Source: Streptomyces morookaense (GTDB lineage Bacteria; Actinomycetota; Actinomycetes; Streptomycetales; Streptomycetaceae). Taken from it: a DNA stretch of 64,000 nucleotides. The stretch spans positions 124,001 to 188,000 of the forward strand of contig NZ_JABBXF010000012.1 in NCBI RefSeq assembly GCF_013030945.1, in the 5' to 3' direction. Position numbers and translations under genes: made by a program. This document shows, one piece after another, positions 17,134-26,752 of this stretch. Under the pieces are notes generated by a model. It was not told where the DNA came from. It was given only the letters and a program-made list of their open reading frames with translations, and did no database searches. Within the stretch, counting starts at the first letter, position 1. The number at the start of each line of letters is the position of its first letter.

Positions 17134-17564
17134 CGAACGCCGACACCCGGGTCGTCAAGGTCCGTGCGGACGCGGTCGCCGCCAACACCAAGCGCGGCGG
17201 CGACATCCGCGTGACCCTCAGCCCCCGCACCGTCGGGTGCACCTCCGGCTTCGGCGGCGTCCTGACGCTCGAGCCCGGCGACCACGTCACCGAGCACTAC
17301 CACCCGTACTCCGAGGAGTTCATCCACGTCATCTGCGGCGACCTGCGGATGACACTGGACGACGAGCCGGTCGGCCTGACCGCCGGCGACTCGCTGCTGG
17401 TGCCGATCGGGGTCCGTCACCGGCTGGTCAACACCGGTGACAGCACTGCCCGGTGCACCTTCCACCTCTCCCCGCTGGCGCCGCGCCCGGAGCTGGGGCA
17501 CGTCGACACCGAACCGACCCGGCAGCCGGGTGCGGCGTCCCCGGACGTGGGTGGGACACCGTGA
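17130..17564 (+). CDS. Cupin polyketide cyclase
   Basis: A 144-residue single-domain cupin. The first motif reads [22 protein letters not shown], with two His and one Glu as metal ligands, and [12 protein letters not shown] supplies the last His. Homologues beside KS-alpha in type II clusters (RemF, WhiE ORFII) act as metal-dependent aromatases/cyclases. Start GTG overlaps the TcmI stop, and its stop TGA overlaps the KS-alpha GTG, so it is in the core operon. Confidence 0.9.
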   Translation: MTNADTRVVKVRADAVAANTKRGGDIRVTLSPRTVGCTSGFGGVLTLEPGDHVTEHYHPYSEEFIHVICGDLRMTLDDEPVGLTAGDSLLVPIGVRHRLVNTGDSTARCTFHLSPLAPRPELGHVDTEPTRQPGAASPDVGGTP

Positions 17565-18850
17565 GCCGACGGGTCGTCATCACCGGTATCGGTGCCGTGG
17601 TGCCGGGCGCGGTGGGCCGCGAGGCGTTCTGGCGTCTGCTGTCCGAAGGGCGCACCGCCACCCGGCGCATCACCCTGTTCGACCCGGCCCCGTTCCGCTC
17701 GCAGGTCGCCGCGGAGGTCGACTTCGACACGGCAGCGGCGGGCCTGGAGCCGCGGCAGGTACGGCGGATGGACCGGGCCGCCTGCTTCGCGGTGGTCTCC
17801 GCCCGGGAAGCGGTGCGCGACAGCGGCCTGGACCTCGCCGCCCTGCCGCCGGAGCGGCTCGCGGTGAGCATCGGCAGCGCGGTGGGCTGCACCATGGGGC
17901 TCGAGGAGGAGTACGTCGTGCTCAGCGACCGCGGCCGCAAGTGGCTGGTCGACCACGAGTACGGCGTACCCCATCTCTATGGCTACATGGTGCCCAGCAC
18001 CCTGGCCGCCGAGGTCGCCTGGGAGGTGGGCGCAGAGGGGCCGGTCGCCCTCGTCTCCACGGGCTGCACCTCGGGGCTGGACTCCATCGGGCACGCCGTG
18101 CAGCTGATCGAGGAGGGCACCGCGGATGTGGCGGTGGCCGGTGCGACCGACGCGCCGCTGTCCCCCATCACCTCGGCCTGCTTCGACGCCATCAAGGCGA
18201 CGACCCCGAACAACGCCGATCCGGAGCACGCTTCGCGCCCCTTCGACCGGGACCGGGACGGCTTCGTGCTCGCGGAGGGCTCGGCGGTACTGGTCCTCGA
18301 GGAGCGCACGGCCGCCGAGCGGCGCGGCGCCCGGATCTACGGGGAGATCGTCGGCTTCGCCGGGCGCAGCAACGCCTACCACATGACGGGCCTGAGACCG
18401 GACGGGCGGGAGATGGCCGAGGCCATCACGGTCGCCCTGGACCGGGCCCGGCTCGACCCCACCGATGTCGGCTACGTCAATGCCCACGGCTCCGGCACCA
18501 AGCAGAACGACCGGCACGAGACGGCCGCGTTCAAACGCAGCCTGGGTGCGCACGCGTACGACATCCCGGTGAGTTCCATCAAGTCCATGGTCGGCCACTC
18601 GCTCGGCGCGATCGGCTCCATCGAGGTCGCGGCCTGTGCCCTCGCGCTCCGGCACCAGGTCGTGCCGCCCACGGCCAACCTCCACCACCCCGACCCGCAG
18701 TGCGACCTGGACTATGTGCCGGTCACCGCGCGGGACCACTCGATGGACGTGGTGCTGAGCGTCGGCAGCGGCTTCGGCGGGTTCCAGACCGCGATGCTGC
18801 TGGCCCGGCACGGCAGCGCGGCCGCTGCAGCCGGAAGGAGCGGCTCATGA
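17561..18850 (+). CDS. Type II PKS ketosynthase alpha (KS-alpha)
   Basis: A 429-residue condensing enzyme. The active-site Cys169 lies in [15 protein letters not shown]. The catalytic His residues are in [15 protein letters not shown] and [14 protein letters not shown]. It forms a heterodimer with the KS-beta encoded next (ATG overlaps its stop) and extends malonyl units on the ACP. Neighbouring cyclases and amidotransferase resemble clusters for long pentangular chains, but the chain length cannot be read here. Confidence 0.98.
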   Translation: MSRRVVITGIGAVVPGAVGREAFWRLLSEGRTATRRITLFDPAPFRSQVAAEVDFDTAAAGLEPRQVRRMDRAACFAVVSAREAVRDSGLDLAALPPERLAVSIGSAVGCTMGLEEEYVVLSDRGRKWLVDHEYGVPHLYGYMVPSTLAAEVAWEVGAEGPVALVSTGCTSGLDSIGHAVQLIEEGTADVAVAGATDAPLSPITSACFDAIKATTPNNADPEHASRPFDRDRDGFVLAEGSAVLVLEERTAAERRGARIYGEIVGFAGRSNAYHMTGLRPDGREMAEAITVALDRARLDPTDVGYVNAHGSGTKQNDRHETAAFKRSLGAHAYDIPVSSIKSMVGHSLGAIGSIEVAACALALRHQVVPPTANLHHPDPQCDLDYVPVTARDHSMDVVLSVGSGFGGFQTAMLLARHGSAAAAAGRSGS

Positions 18851-20079
18851 ACAGCGCCCGTGCCGAGGAGGCCCCGGTCATCACCGGTATCGGCATCACG
18901 GCGCCCACCGGGATCGGGGTGGAGGCACACTGGTCCGCAGTGCTCGCCGGCAAGTCGGCGATCGCCGCGATCGAACGATTCGACGCCTCCGGCTACCCGG
19001 TGCGGCTCGCGGGCGAGGTGCCCGGGTTCGACGCCGGGACCGCGGTGCGGCCGCAACGGCTCGTCTCCCAGACCGACCGCTGGACGCACCTGGCGCTCGC
19101 AGCCGCCGAGGAGGCACTCGCGGATGCGGATGTCGACCCGGCGGGGCTTCCGGAGTACGAGATGGCCGTGGTGACCTCGTCGTCCTCCGGCGGCACGGAG
19201 TTCGGGCAGCGGGAGATGACGGCGCTGTACCAGCACGCCCCCTCCTGGGTGGGTGCCTATCAGTCGATCGCCTGGTTCTATGCCGCCACCACCGGGCAGC
19301 TGTCCATCCGGCACAAGATGCGCGGCCCCTGCGGGGTACTGGCGTGTGAGCAGGCGGGCGGGCTGGACGCCATCGCCCAGGCCAGGCGGCTGACCGACGG
19401 GGGCGCCAGGCTGGTGCTCACCGGCGGCACCGACGCCTCGCTGTGCCCGTACGGCTTGACCGCCCAGCTGTCCACCGGCCGGCTGTCCACGGCAACCGAC
19501 CCGGAGCGGGCCTACGTGCCCTTCGACGCCGGGGCCCGCGGCTACGTCCCCGGCGAGGGCGGGGCCATCCTGGTCCTGGAGAGCGCCGCGGCCGCCACGG
19601 CACGCGGCGCGGGGCCCGGCTACGGCAGGGTGCTCGGCCACGCCGCCGGGTTCGATCCGCCACCGGGCAGCAGCCGGCCGCGGGCACTGCGGCGCGTCGC
19701 CGAACAGGCGCTGCGTGCGGCCCGGTTGGACCCGGCCGACATCGATGTGGTCTTCGCCGACGCGGCCGGGGTGCCGGCCGACGACCGTGCCGAGGCGGAG
19801 GCCGTCACAGCGCTCTTCGGCGCGCGGGCCGTCCCGGTCACCGCGCCCAAGACGCTCACCGGCCGGCTCTACGGCGGCGGCGCGCCGCTGGACGTGGCGA
19901 CGGCTCTGCTGGCACTGCGCGACGGCGTCGTCCCACCGACCGCGGGCACTCTCCGTCCCGCCCCCGGGCTGGAGATCGACCTGGTCACCGGCGCTCCCCG
20001 GGAGTGCGCGCTGCGCCACGCGCTGGTCCTGGCACGCGGCCACGGCGGCTTCACCTCCGCCCTGGTACTGGGACGTTGA
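18847..20079 (+). CDS. Type II PKS chain length factor (KS-beta)
   Basis: A 410-residue KS-alpha homologue in which the nucleophile Cys is replaced by Gln169 ([13 protein letters not shown]), the hallmark of chain length factors that decarboxylate malonyl-ACP. It pairs with KS-alpha to set the number of extensions. Its start overlaps the KS-alpha stop. Phylogeny of this protein would best predict the scaffold class. Confidence 0.98.
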   Translation: MNSARAEEAPVITGIGITAPTGIGVEAHWSAVLAGKSAIAAIERFDASGYPVRLAGEVPGFDAGTAVRPQRLVSQTDRWTHLALAAAEEALADADVDPAGLPEYEMAVVTSSSSGGTEFGQREMTALYQHAPSWVGAYQSIAWFYAATTGQLSIRHKMRGPCGVLACEQAGGLDAIAQARRLTDGGARLVLTGGTDASLCPYGLTAQLSTGRLSTATDPERAYVPFDAGARGYVPGEGGAILVLESAAAATARGAGPGYGRVLGHAAGFDPPPGSSRPRALRRVAEQALRAARLDPADIDVVFADAAGVPADDRAEAEAVTALFGARAVPVTAPKTLTGRLYGGGAPLDVATALLALRDGVVPPTAGTLRPAPGLEIDLVTGAPRECALRHALVLARGHGGFTSALVLGR

Positions 20080-20127
20080 GGCCGACCGGACACGACACGG
20101 TGCACATCACCGCGATGACAACAGTGA

Positions 20128-20604
<477 letters not shown>

Positions 20605-20614
20605 GGAGGGCCGC

Positions 20615-21076
20615 GTGCTCGCCCTGCTCGCTCCCGTCGCGCTGCTGCTCAACGGGCTGGCCGCCGGAGTGCTGTTCGGCACCCAGCTGGGCGGCTTCCC
20701 CTATCTCGCCTCCCTGCCCGCCGACCGGTACGTGCACGCGCACGCGTTCTTCGGCACCCGCTACGACCCGGCGATGCCCGTCTGCCTGCTGGGCACCATC
20801 GGCTGCGACACGGCGCTGGCGTTCCTGGCGCCGGAGCCGGCCGCACGGGCGGGGTTCGCCGTGGCGGCGCTGCTCGGCGCGGCAACCGCCGTCATCTCGG
20901 TGACCCGGAACGTTCCGGTCAACCGGTGGATGCGCACCCTCGACCCGGACGACCTGCCCGCGGACTTCGCGGCGCGGGATCCCCGCCGCGCCTGGGGTGC
21001 CTGGAACCGCAGGCGGAGCGTGCTGACCATCTCGGCGCTGGCGGTGAACTGCGCCGCCCTCGGCGTACTGCTCTGA
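20615..21076 (+). CDS. DUF1772 membrane protein (second copy)
   Basis: A 153-residue paralog of 15685-16137. It has four hydrophobic segments and the same loop ([18 protein letters not shown] versus CNVPINRRVKAITDPSALP). Possibly an anthrone oxygenase-like partner for ring oxidation. GTG 20615 follows GAGGAGG right after the aromatase gene. The role is inferred from cluster context only. Confidence 0.82.
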   Translation: MLALLAPVALLLNGLAAGVLFGTQLGGFPYLASLPADRYVHAHAFFGTRYDPAMPVCLLGTIGCDTALAFLAPEPAARAGFAVAALLGAATAVISVTRNVPVNRWMRTLDPDDLPADFAARDPRRAWGAWNRRRSVLTISALAVNCAALGVLL

Positions 21077-21140
21077 TACCCGTCCCCTTTCCCCTTCCCA
21101 CCTTGTCACCACAGTTCGTCGTCCCGACTGCGGAGGAATC

Positions 21141-21893
21141 ATGGATCTGGCAATCCGAGGCAAGAAGGCCCTGGTAACCGGCGGAACACGAGGCGTCGGC
21201 CGGGGCATTGTGCTGGCCCTGGCCCGGGCCGGTGTGGATGTCATCACCTGCTACCGGAGCGAGAGCGAGCATGTCGCTTCGCTCCAGGCGGAGTTGAAGG
21301 AGACCGGCGGCGACCACCACGTGCTGCGGGCCGATGTCAGCAGGCCCGCCGACGTCGCCGAGCTGCTGCGACAGGCAGCCGACCGTTTCGGACGGCTGGA
21401 CGTCGTGGTGAACAACGCGGGGGCGATCAGCCACATACCCTATGCCGAGCTCCCGTTGGAGGAGTGGCAGCGCATCTTCGACACCAACGTCACCGGCGCC
21501 CATCTGGTGATCCAGCACGCGCTGCCGCTGCTCGGCGAGGGCTCGTCGGTGATGAGCATCGGCTCCCGTTCCGTCGAAGCGGGCATCCCGCTGCGTGCCC
21601 ACTACACGGCGACCAAGGCGGCCCTGGTCGGGCTGAACCGCTCGCTGGCCAAGGAGTTCGGCCCGAAGGGCATCCGCTTCAACGTCCTCGCCCTCGGGGT
21701 CATCGAGACGGAGAACTTCCACGCCCTGCCCGAGGAGCAGCGCACGCTCATGACCGAACGCTACGGCGCGAAGACCGCGCTCGGCAGGCTGGGCACTCCC
21801 GAGGAGGTCGCGGGCGCCGTGCTCTGGCTGGCCAGCGACCTGTCCCGGTACGTCACCGGCAGCACCGTCGGCGTCGACGGGGGGATCTCATGA
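21141..21893 (+). CDS. SDR oxidoreductase (ketoreductase-like)
   Basis: A 250-residue short-chain dehydrogenase. It has [22 protein letters not shown], Ser in [13 protein letters not shown], and the C-terminal [12 protein letters not shown]. It is clearly paralogous to the SDR at 25844-26596. In xantholipin-type clusters such reductases act on the chain or on quinone intermediates. GGAGGAATC precedes ATG. It overlaps the next ABM gene (ATGA). Confidence 0.9.
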   Translation: MDLAIRGKKALVTGGTRGVGRGIVLALARAGVDVITCYRSESEHVASLQAELKETGGDHHVLRADVSRPADVAELLRQAADRFGRLDVVVNNAGAISHIPYAELPLEEWQRIFDTNVTGAHLVIQHALPLLGEGSSVMSIGSRSVEAGIPLRAHYTATKAALVGLNRSLAKEFGPKGIRFNVLALGVIETENFHALPEEQRTLMTERYGAKTALGRLGTPEEVAGAVLWLASDLSRYVTGSTVGVDGGIS

Positions 21894-22222
21894 CGTTCCG
21901 GGTGATGCTCCGCATGGAGATAGAGCCGGGCAAGGAGGCCGCCTTCGAACGGGTCTGGCGTGCAGGCGGCACCGTCGTGACCGGGCACCCCGCAAACCTC
22001 GGCCAGTCCCTGGCGCGGGCCACCGACGAGGAGAACACCTACTACATCGTCAGCGACTGGGTGGACGAGGCACGGTTCCGGGAGTTCGAGAACAGCCCCG
22101 CACACCTGGAACACCGCGCCACACTGCATCCGTTCCGCCGCAGCGGCGCCTTCCACACCATGGAGCTGGTGGCGCACCTGGACGGCACGGCGGCCGACGA
22201 GACGGTCGGCCGTGCCGGCTGA
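21890..22222 (+). CDS. Antibiotic biosynthesis monooxygenase (ABM) domain protein
   Basis: A 110-residue dimeric alpha/beta-barrel protein. [21 protein letters not shown] is followed by [18 protein letters not shown]. Cofactor-free ABM enzymes turn anthrones into quinones (ActVA-Orf6), and some family members act as cyclases. It is paralogous to 53533-53856. Start overlaps the SDR stop, and it overlaps the next gene by 11 nt. Confidence 0.87.
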   Translation: MTFRVMLRMEIEPGKEAAFERVWRAGGTVVTGHPANLGQSLARATDEENTYYIVSDWVDEARFREFENSPAHLEHRATLHPFRRSGAFHTMELVAHLDGTAADETVGRAG

Positions 22223-22523
22223 GGTCCGTGTCCTCGTCTACCAGGCCGCGCACGACGAGGAGCAGCTGGCCGCGGTACGGGCGGCCTACCACCTGGTGAG
22301 CGAACGACTGGCGGGGGTGCCCGGCCTGCTCGGCAACGAGCTGCTGCGCAGCCCCGCCGACCCCACGGCCCTGGCCGTGATGAGCCGCTGGGAGTCCATG
22401 GCCGCCTTCCGGCGCTGGGAGCAGGGAGGCGGCCACCGCGGCGACACGGCGCCGCTGCGTCCGTTCCGCGACACCCGCACTCCCGTCCCGTTCGCCGTGT
22501 ACGAAGTCGAGGCCGCGTACTGA
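22212..22523 (+). CDS. ABM domain protein
   Basis: A 103-residue protein. VRVLVYQAAHDEEQLAAVRAA is followed by VMSRWESMAAFRRWEQGG, the usual ABM barrel pattern. GTG 22212 lies inside the end of the previous gene, so the two are translated together and may form a heteromer. Likely a ring-oxidising or cyclising helper. Confidence 0.78.
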   Translation: MPAEVRVLVYQAAHDEEQLAAVRAAYHLVSERLAGVPGLLGNELLRSPADPTALAVMSRWESMAAFRRWEQGGGHRGDTAPLRPFRDTRTPVPFAVYEVEAAY

Positions 22524-22540
22524 GGAGGAGTTGTCCCGTC

Positions 22541-23428
22541 ATGGATCATCGTCAGCTGGCGTTCATCGGCCTTGGCGCCATGGGCGGCGGAATGGCGCAC
22601 CGGCTGCTGGACAGCGGTTACCGCCTCACCGTCTTCAACCGCACTGCCGCGAAGGCCGAACCACTGGTACGGGCCGGGGCGCGGGAAGCGGCCTCTCCGG
22701 AGGACGCGGCCGCGGGCCACCGGGTCGTGCTGCTGAGCCTGAGCGACGAACAGGCCGTCGACGAGGTGCTCTTCGGCCGGGTCCTCCCCGTGCTGGAGCC
22801 CGGCGCGGTTGTCGTCGACACGTCCACCGTGTCCCCCGGCTACGCCCGCCGGGCAGCGGAGCGCCTCGCCGGCAAGGGGCTGCGCCGGGTGGAGGCCTGT
22901 GTGGTGGGCAACCCCCTGCAGGCCCGTCGGGGCGAGTTGCGGGTCCTGGTATCCGGGGAGGAGCGGGATCTGGACGAAGTGCAACCGGTGCTGGAGGCGT
23001 TGGGGGGCTCCCAGGTGGCCCGCCTGGGAGCGCCGGGCACGGCGACGAGCATGAAGCTCATCCTGAATCTGCTGCTCGGTGCCCAGGTCGCGTCGATGGC
23101 CGAGGCCGTCGCCTACGGGGTCGCCGCCGGGCTGGACCGGGACCGCGTCATCGGCACCATCGCCGACTCGGGTTTCAGTTCGGCGGTGATGCGGTTCCGG
23201 GCGGCGCTGATGCGCCGAGGGACGTACGAACCGGCCTTCTTCCGCGCGGATCTCATGGAGAAGGACATCCGCGTCGCCACGGCCGCCGCCCGGGACAGCG
23301 GCCTGGAGCTGACGGTCCTGGACACGGTACGGGACCGGTTCGCCGCGGTGGTCGCCGCCGGTGACGGGGCGAAGGACGCCTCCGTCATCGTCGAACACCA
23401 GGGAACCGGCCGCGGGCACGCGGGCTGA
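22541..23428 (+). CDS. NAD(P)-dependent beta-hydroxyacid dehydrogenase/imine reductase-like
   Basis: A 295-residue protein. The Rossmann signature is FIGLGAMGGGMAHRLLDSGY, and the catalytic Lys lies in SMKLILNLLLGAQVASMAEA. It belongs to the 6-phosphogluconate/3-hydroxyisobutyrate dehydrogenase superfamily, which also holds imine reductases and enzymes using other carbonyls. GAGGAG precedes ATG 22541. It is the last gene of the PKS operon before a terminator. The substrate is unknown. Confidence 0.85.
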   Translation: MDHRQLAFIGLGAMGGGMAHRLLDSGYRLTVFNRTAAKAEPLVRAGAREAASPEDAAAGHRVVLLSLSDEQAVDEVLFGRVLPVLEPGAVVVDTSTVSPGYARRAAERLAGKGLRRVEACVVGNPLQARRGELRVLVSGEERDLDEVQPVLEALGGSQVARLGAPGTATSMKLILNLLLGAQVASMAEAVAYGVAAGLDRDRVIGTIADSGFSSAVMRFRAALMRRGTYEPAFFRADLMEKDIRVATAAARDSGLELTVLDTVRDRFAAVVAAGDGAKDASVIVEHQGTGRGHAG

Positions 23429-23444
23429 CCGCTCGCGCCGCGGT

Positions 23445-23486
23445 GGTGAGGGCCCTTCCTCCGGCCGGCGGGGAAGGGCCCTCACC
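23445..23486. terminator. Terminator hairpin, 15-bp stem
   Basis: Positions 23445-23459 and 23472-23486 are perfect inverted complements around a 12-nt loop, 17 nt after the stop of the dehydrogenase. It probably ends the PKS core operon. Confidence 0.8.
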
Positions 23487-23621
23487 GTGCCTGGGCGGTC
23501 CCGGCCGCCCTGCGGGTCGAGCGGAGTACGAGGCGGGTGCGAGCAGTCCGGCCCACCGTCGGTTCACGGCGGATCCGCCGCCGTCATATGAGGGTCCGTC
23601 ACAAAGGGGCTGAGGCGAGTC

Positions 23622-24815
23622 ATGCGCGTACTGTTCACCACGTGGGCCTGGCCCTCGCACCTGTACGCCCTGGTGCCGCTGGCCTCCGCCTTCCGGGCGG
23701 CGGGCCACGAGGTACTGGTGGCGAGCCAGCCGGGGCTGAAGCCGGAGCTCGACCGGACCGGTCTGCCCGCCGCGGTGGTGGGCGAGGACGTCGACGCGGT
23801 CGGCATGGTGAGCGGCTATGTGCTGCCGCCCACGGCCGGGACGCCGGCGGCCCCGGACGGCAAGGGCCCCCGCGCGCTGCGGATGCTGGAGGCACTGGCC
23901 GCAGCGATGACCGACGGTCTGGTGGAGCTCGCCCGCGACTGGCGTGCGGACCTGGTGGTCCACGAACCGACCGCACTGGCCGGTCCGGTGGCCGCGGCGG
24001 CGGCCGGGGTGCCCGCGATCCGGATGCTGTACGGCACGGATCTGCTGGCGCGGGCCGACGCGCTGCTGCCGCAGGTGGTCGCGCCGTTGCTGGAGCGCCA
24101 CGGGATCGAGCCCGCGGAATTCGACGCGTCGGGCGCGCTGACCCTGGACCCCTGTCCCGATGCCCTTCAGGACGGACCACGGGGGCCGCGGCTGGCCGTG
24201 CGCCACGTCCCGTACAACGGGTACGGGGGCGTGCCGCAGCCGCCGTTGCCCTGCCGTGCTCCCGGAGTGCGACGGGTCCTGGTGACGTGGGGGCACACCC
24301 TGGCCAGGATCGATCCCCGCCTCTTCCTCGCCGGGCAGGTGGCCGCAGCGCTGCCGGGCCCGGACGTGGAGGTGGTCCTGGCGGTGTCGGCAGCACAGTA
24401 CGGGCTGTTGGAGCCGGAGCTCGTCGCGGGGGGTCCCGGGGCAGGGGTGCGGGTGGTGGTGGACGTTCCGCTGCACGCCCTGGTTCCCTCGGCCGACCTC
24501 GTCGTCGCCCACGGCGGCGCGGGCACGGTGCTGACCTCGCTGCGCGCCGGCGTCCCCATGCTGTTGGTGCCGCAGCTGCCGGACCACACCGGACATGCCG
24601 GCCGGGTCGCGGCTGCCGGTGCCGGCCGGGTACTCGGCCGGGCCGAGGCGGTCCCCGGGCGGCTGCACACCGAGGTGAGGGAGCTGCTGGAGGACCCGGC
24701 GGCGCGTTCGGCAGCGCGGGAACTGCGTGCCGAGATGCTCGCCCGGCCGACGCCCGCCCAGGTTGTCACCCGCCTGCAGCGGTCGGTTCCCGTCCCGGGC
24801 GGCGGCATCCGATGA
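23622..24815 (+). CDS. Glycosyltransferase, GT-B (GT1-like)
   Basis: A 397-residue glycosyltransferase of the macrolide/aromatic polyketide type. The N-terminus is MRVLFTTWAWPSHLYALVPLA. The nucleotide-sugar site is AHGGAGTVLTSLRAGVPMLLVP with Q and D at QLPDH. No deoxysugar genes are visible, so the donor would be a housekeeping NDP-sugar or made elsewhere. It could glycosylate the product or give self-protection. It stands alone between two hairpins. Confidence 0.9.
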   Translation: MRVLFTTWAWPSHLYALVPLASAFRAAGHEVLVASQPGLKPELDRTGLPAAVVGEDVDAVGMVSGYVLPPTAGTPAAPDGKGPRALRMLEALAAAMTDGLVELARDWRADLVVHEPTALAGPVAAAAAGVPAIRMLYGTDLLARADALLPQVVAPLLERHGIEPAEFDASGALTLDPCPDALQDGPRGPRLAVRHVPYNGYGGVPQPPLPCRAPGVRRVLVTWGHTLARIDPRLFLAGQVAAALPGPDVEVVLAVSAAQYGLLEPELVAGGPGAGVRVVVDVPLHALVPSADLVVAHGGAGTVLTSLRAGVPMLLVPQLPDHTGHAGRVAAAGAGRVLGRAEAVPGRLHTEVRELLEDPAARSAARELRAEMLARPTPAQVVTRLQRSVPVPGGGIR

Positions 24816-24844
24816 CCGGCGGCCGGTGACCGGCGCCCCGCACG

Positions 24845-24883
24845 CCAGGGGCCACCCGCGATGTATTCGCGGGTGGCCCCTGG
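24845..24883. terminator. Bidirectional terminator, perfect 16-bp stem
   Basis: Positions 24845-24860 and 24868-24883 are perfect inverted complements around ATGTATT. They lie between the converging glycosyltransferase and LLM oxidoreductase genes. Confidence 0.85.
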
Positions 24884-24933
24884 TCGTGTGACGGACGGTG
24901 CGGTGCCGGCGGAACGCGGCTCCGGCCGGACGG

Positions 24934-25788
24934 TCAGAGCACCGCCTCCGCAAGCGCCTCCAGCTGGCCCGGGTCCGCCGAGCAGGGCATCAGGATGAGC
25001 TCGTCGCAGCCCGATTCGGCGTAGCCCTGCGCCAGGTCCACGAGTGCCCGGCGGTCTGTGAGGGCCATGGAGGCGATGCGCTGGGCGACGGGTCCGGCGA
25101 AGGAGTAGTAGTCGCCGAGGTATTCCTGGGCCGTCTGCAGGGCGTCGGGGCCGAGCGCGGCGTACGCCAGGGCGACCAGGCGTGGCCTGTCGGTGCGGCC
25201 CGCGTCCTGCCAGGCCCGGTGGACGCGGGCGACGAGCTCGCCGTAGCCCGACGCGGAGCTGCCTCCGCAGAACCAGCCGTCGCCGAACCGGGCTGCCCGC
25301 TGCATCGCGGCCGGTGAATGCCCGCCGACCAGCAGCGGCGGCTGCCCTTCCGCGAGGCGGGGCCCGATGCCGGGCACGGGGCCCTTGCCCTGCCAGATGT
25401 CACGGAGTTCCGCGAGCTGCCCGTCCAGCCGGCGTCCCCGGTCGTGGTACGCGGCGTCCACGGCCCGGAAGTCGTCCTCACGGCCGCCCGCGGCGACGCC
25501 CAGGACCAGCCTGCCGCCGGAGAGCGCCGAGACGGTGGCCGCCTGCTTGGCGAGCAGCGCCGTCTGGGTCCGGTAGGGGGCGATCAGGATGCCGGTGGTG
25601 AGCCGCACCCGCTCGGTGACTGCCGCGGCGGCGGCCAGCGAGGTCAGCGGCTCGAAGTTGTCGTACACCAGGCGGTCGATGACGCCCAGACTGGCGAACC
25701 CCGCCTCTTCGGCGCGGCGGGCCCACGCCGTCAGCGCGGGGCCGTCCTTGTCCAGGACCGTGGTCGGCAGACCCAACCCGAATTCCAT
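24934..25788 (-). CDS. LLM-class (luciferase-like) flavin/F420-dependent oxidoreductase
   Basis: A 284-residue TIM-barrel protein of the bacterial luciferase-like family. FGLGLPTTVLDKDGPALTAW is followed by LTTGILIAPYRTQTALLAKQ and GRLVLGVAAGGREDDF. Such enzymes use FMNH2 or F420 for hydroxylation, Baeyer-Villiger oxidation or hydride transfer. It is co-directional with and 55 nt after the SDR at 25844, so likely one transcript. The substrate is unknown. Confidence 0.88.
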   Translation of the reverse strand: MEFGLGLPTTVLDKDGPALTAWARRAEEAGFASLGVIDRLVYDNFEPLTSLAAAAAVTERVRLTTGILIAPYRTQTALLAKQAATVSALSGGRLVLGVAAGGREDDFRAVDAAYHDRGRRLDGQLAELRDIWQGKGPVPGIGPRLAEGQPPLLVGGHSPAAMQRAARFGDGWFCGGSSASGYGELVARVHRAWQDAGRTDRPRLVALAYAALGPDALQTAQEYLGDYYSFAGPVAQRIASMALTDRRALVDLAQGYAESGCDELILMPCSADPGQLEALAEAVL

Positions 25789-25843
25789 GCCTGTTCAGCT
25801 CCTTGTCGGTCGGTGCGAGGGAGTGCGAAGCCGTCGGCCGCGG

Positions 25844-26596
25844 TCAGCACAGTCCGCCGTCCACGGCCACGGTGCAGCCGGTCACGTAGCGTGCGAGGTC
25901 ACTGGCCAGCCACAGGACGGCATGTGCCACCTCGTCGGGCCTGCCGGTCCGGCCGAGCGCGATCAGATCCGCGTAGCGCCGTCGCATGGCTTCCTGCTGC
26001 TCGTCGGGCAGTTCGCGCCATGTCTCGGTCTCGACGATGCCGGGCGCGATCATGTTGACGCGGATGCCTTGGGGGCCGAGTTCCCGGGCCAGTGACCGGG
26101 TGAGGCCGGTGAGCGCCGCCTTGACGGCGGTGTAGTGGGCGCGGCCCGGGACCCCGATGTCGACGGCCCGGGATCCGATGCCGATGACCGATGCTCCCGG
26201 CCTCAGCAGCGGCAGGCATTGCTGGACCAGCAGATACGGGGCGGTGAGCCCGGTGGCGACGGTCCGCTGCCACTCCCCCGGCGTCAGCCCGGGATAGGGC
26301 ACCTGGTGGATGACCCCCGCGTTGTTGACGAGAACGTCGAGGTGTCCGAAGGCGTCCGCGGCACACCGGGCCAGCTGCCCCGCCTGCCCGGGATCGCTCA
26401 GGTCGGCGCGTACGACATGGTGGGTGCCGGGCAGCGCGGCCAGTTCCCGGCGCAGCGACTCGGCGTGCCCGCCCGGCTGCCGGTGACAGGTCATCACCTC
26501 GGCACCGGCTCCGGCCAGGGCGAGGACCGTGGCCCGTCCGATGCCCCGGCTGCCGCCCGTCACCAGGGCCCTTCTGCCCTTCAGGCTGATGGCCAT
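25844..26596 (-). CDS. SDR oxidoreductase (paralog of 21141-21893)
   Basis: A 250-residue short-chain dehydrogenase. It has LVTGGSRGIGRATV, NNAGVIHQVPY, IGIGSRAVDIG and YTAVK. It is clearly related to the SDR at 21141 along the whole length, including the C-terminal YVTGCTVAVDGG. Likely a tailoring ketoreductase. The start at 26596 is preceded by GAGAGGTGC. It leads a two-gene leftward unit with the LLM oxidoreductase, divergent from the flavin monooxygenase at 26753. Confidence 0.9.
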   Translation of the reverse strand: MAISLKGRRALVTGGSRGIGRATVLALAGAGAEVMTCHRQPGGHAESLRRELAALPGTHHVVRADLSDPGQAGQLARCAADAFGHLDVLVNNAGVIHQVPYPGLTPGEWQRTVATGLTAPYLLVQQCLPLLRPGASVIGIGSRAVDIGVPGRAHYTAVKAALTGLTRSLARELGPQGIRVNMIAPGIVETETWRELPDEQQEAMRRRYADLIALGRTGRPDEVAHAVLWLASDLARYVTGCTVAVDGGLC

Positions 26597-26752
26597 CTGC
26601 ACCTCTCGGTGGTTTCGCGTGGTTGCGGACACTGTGCGGCCGGCTTCTCGAGCGCCCGTACATTCCCGCTGGATCCCCGGCGCGCTCCAGGGAACCCCGA
26701 GTGCCCCGGCCCACAGTGGGCGCACAACTCGCCGTGCGACGAAGGAGTGTGC

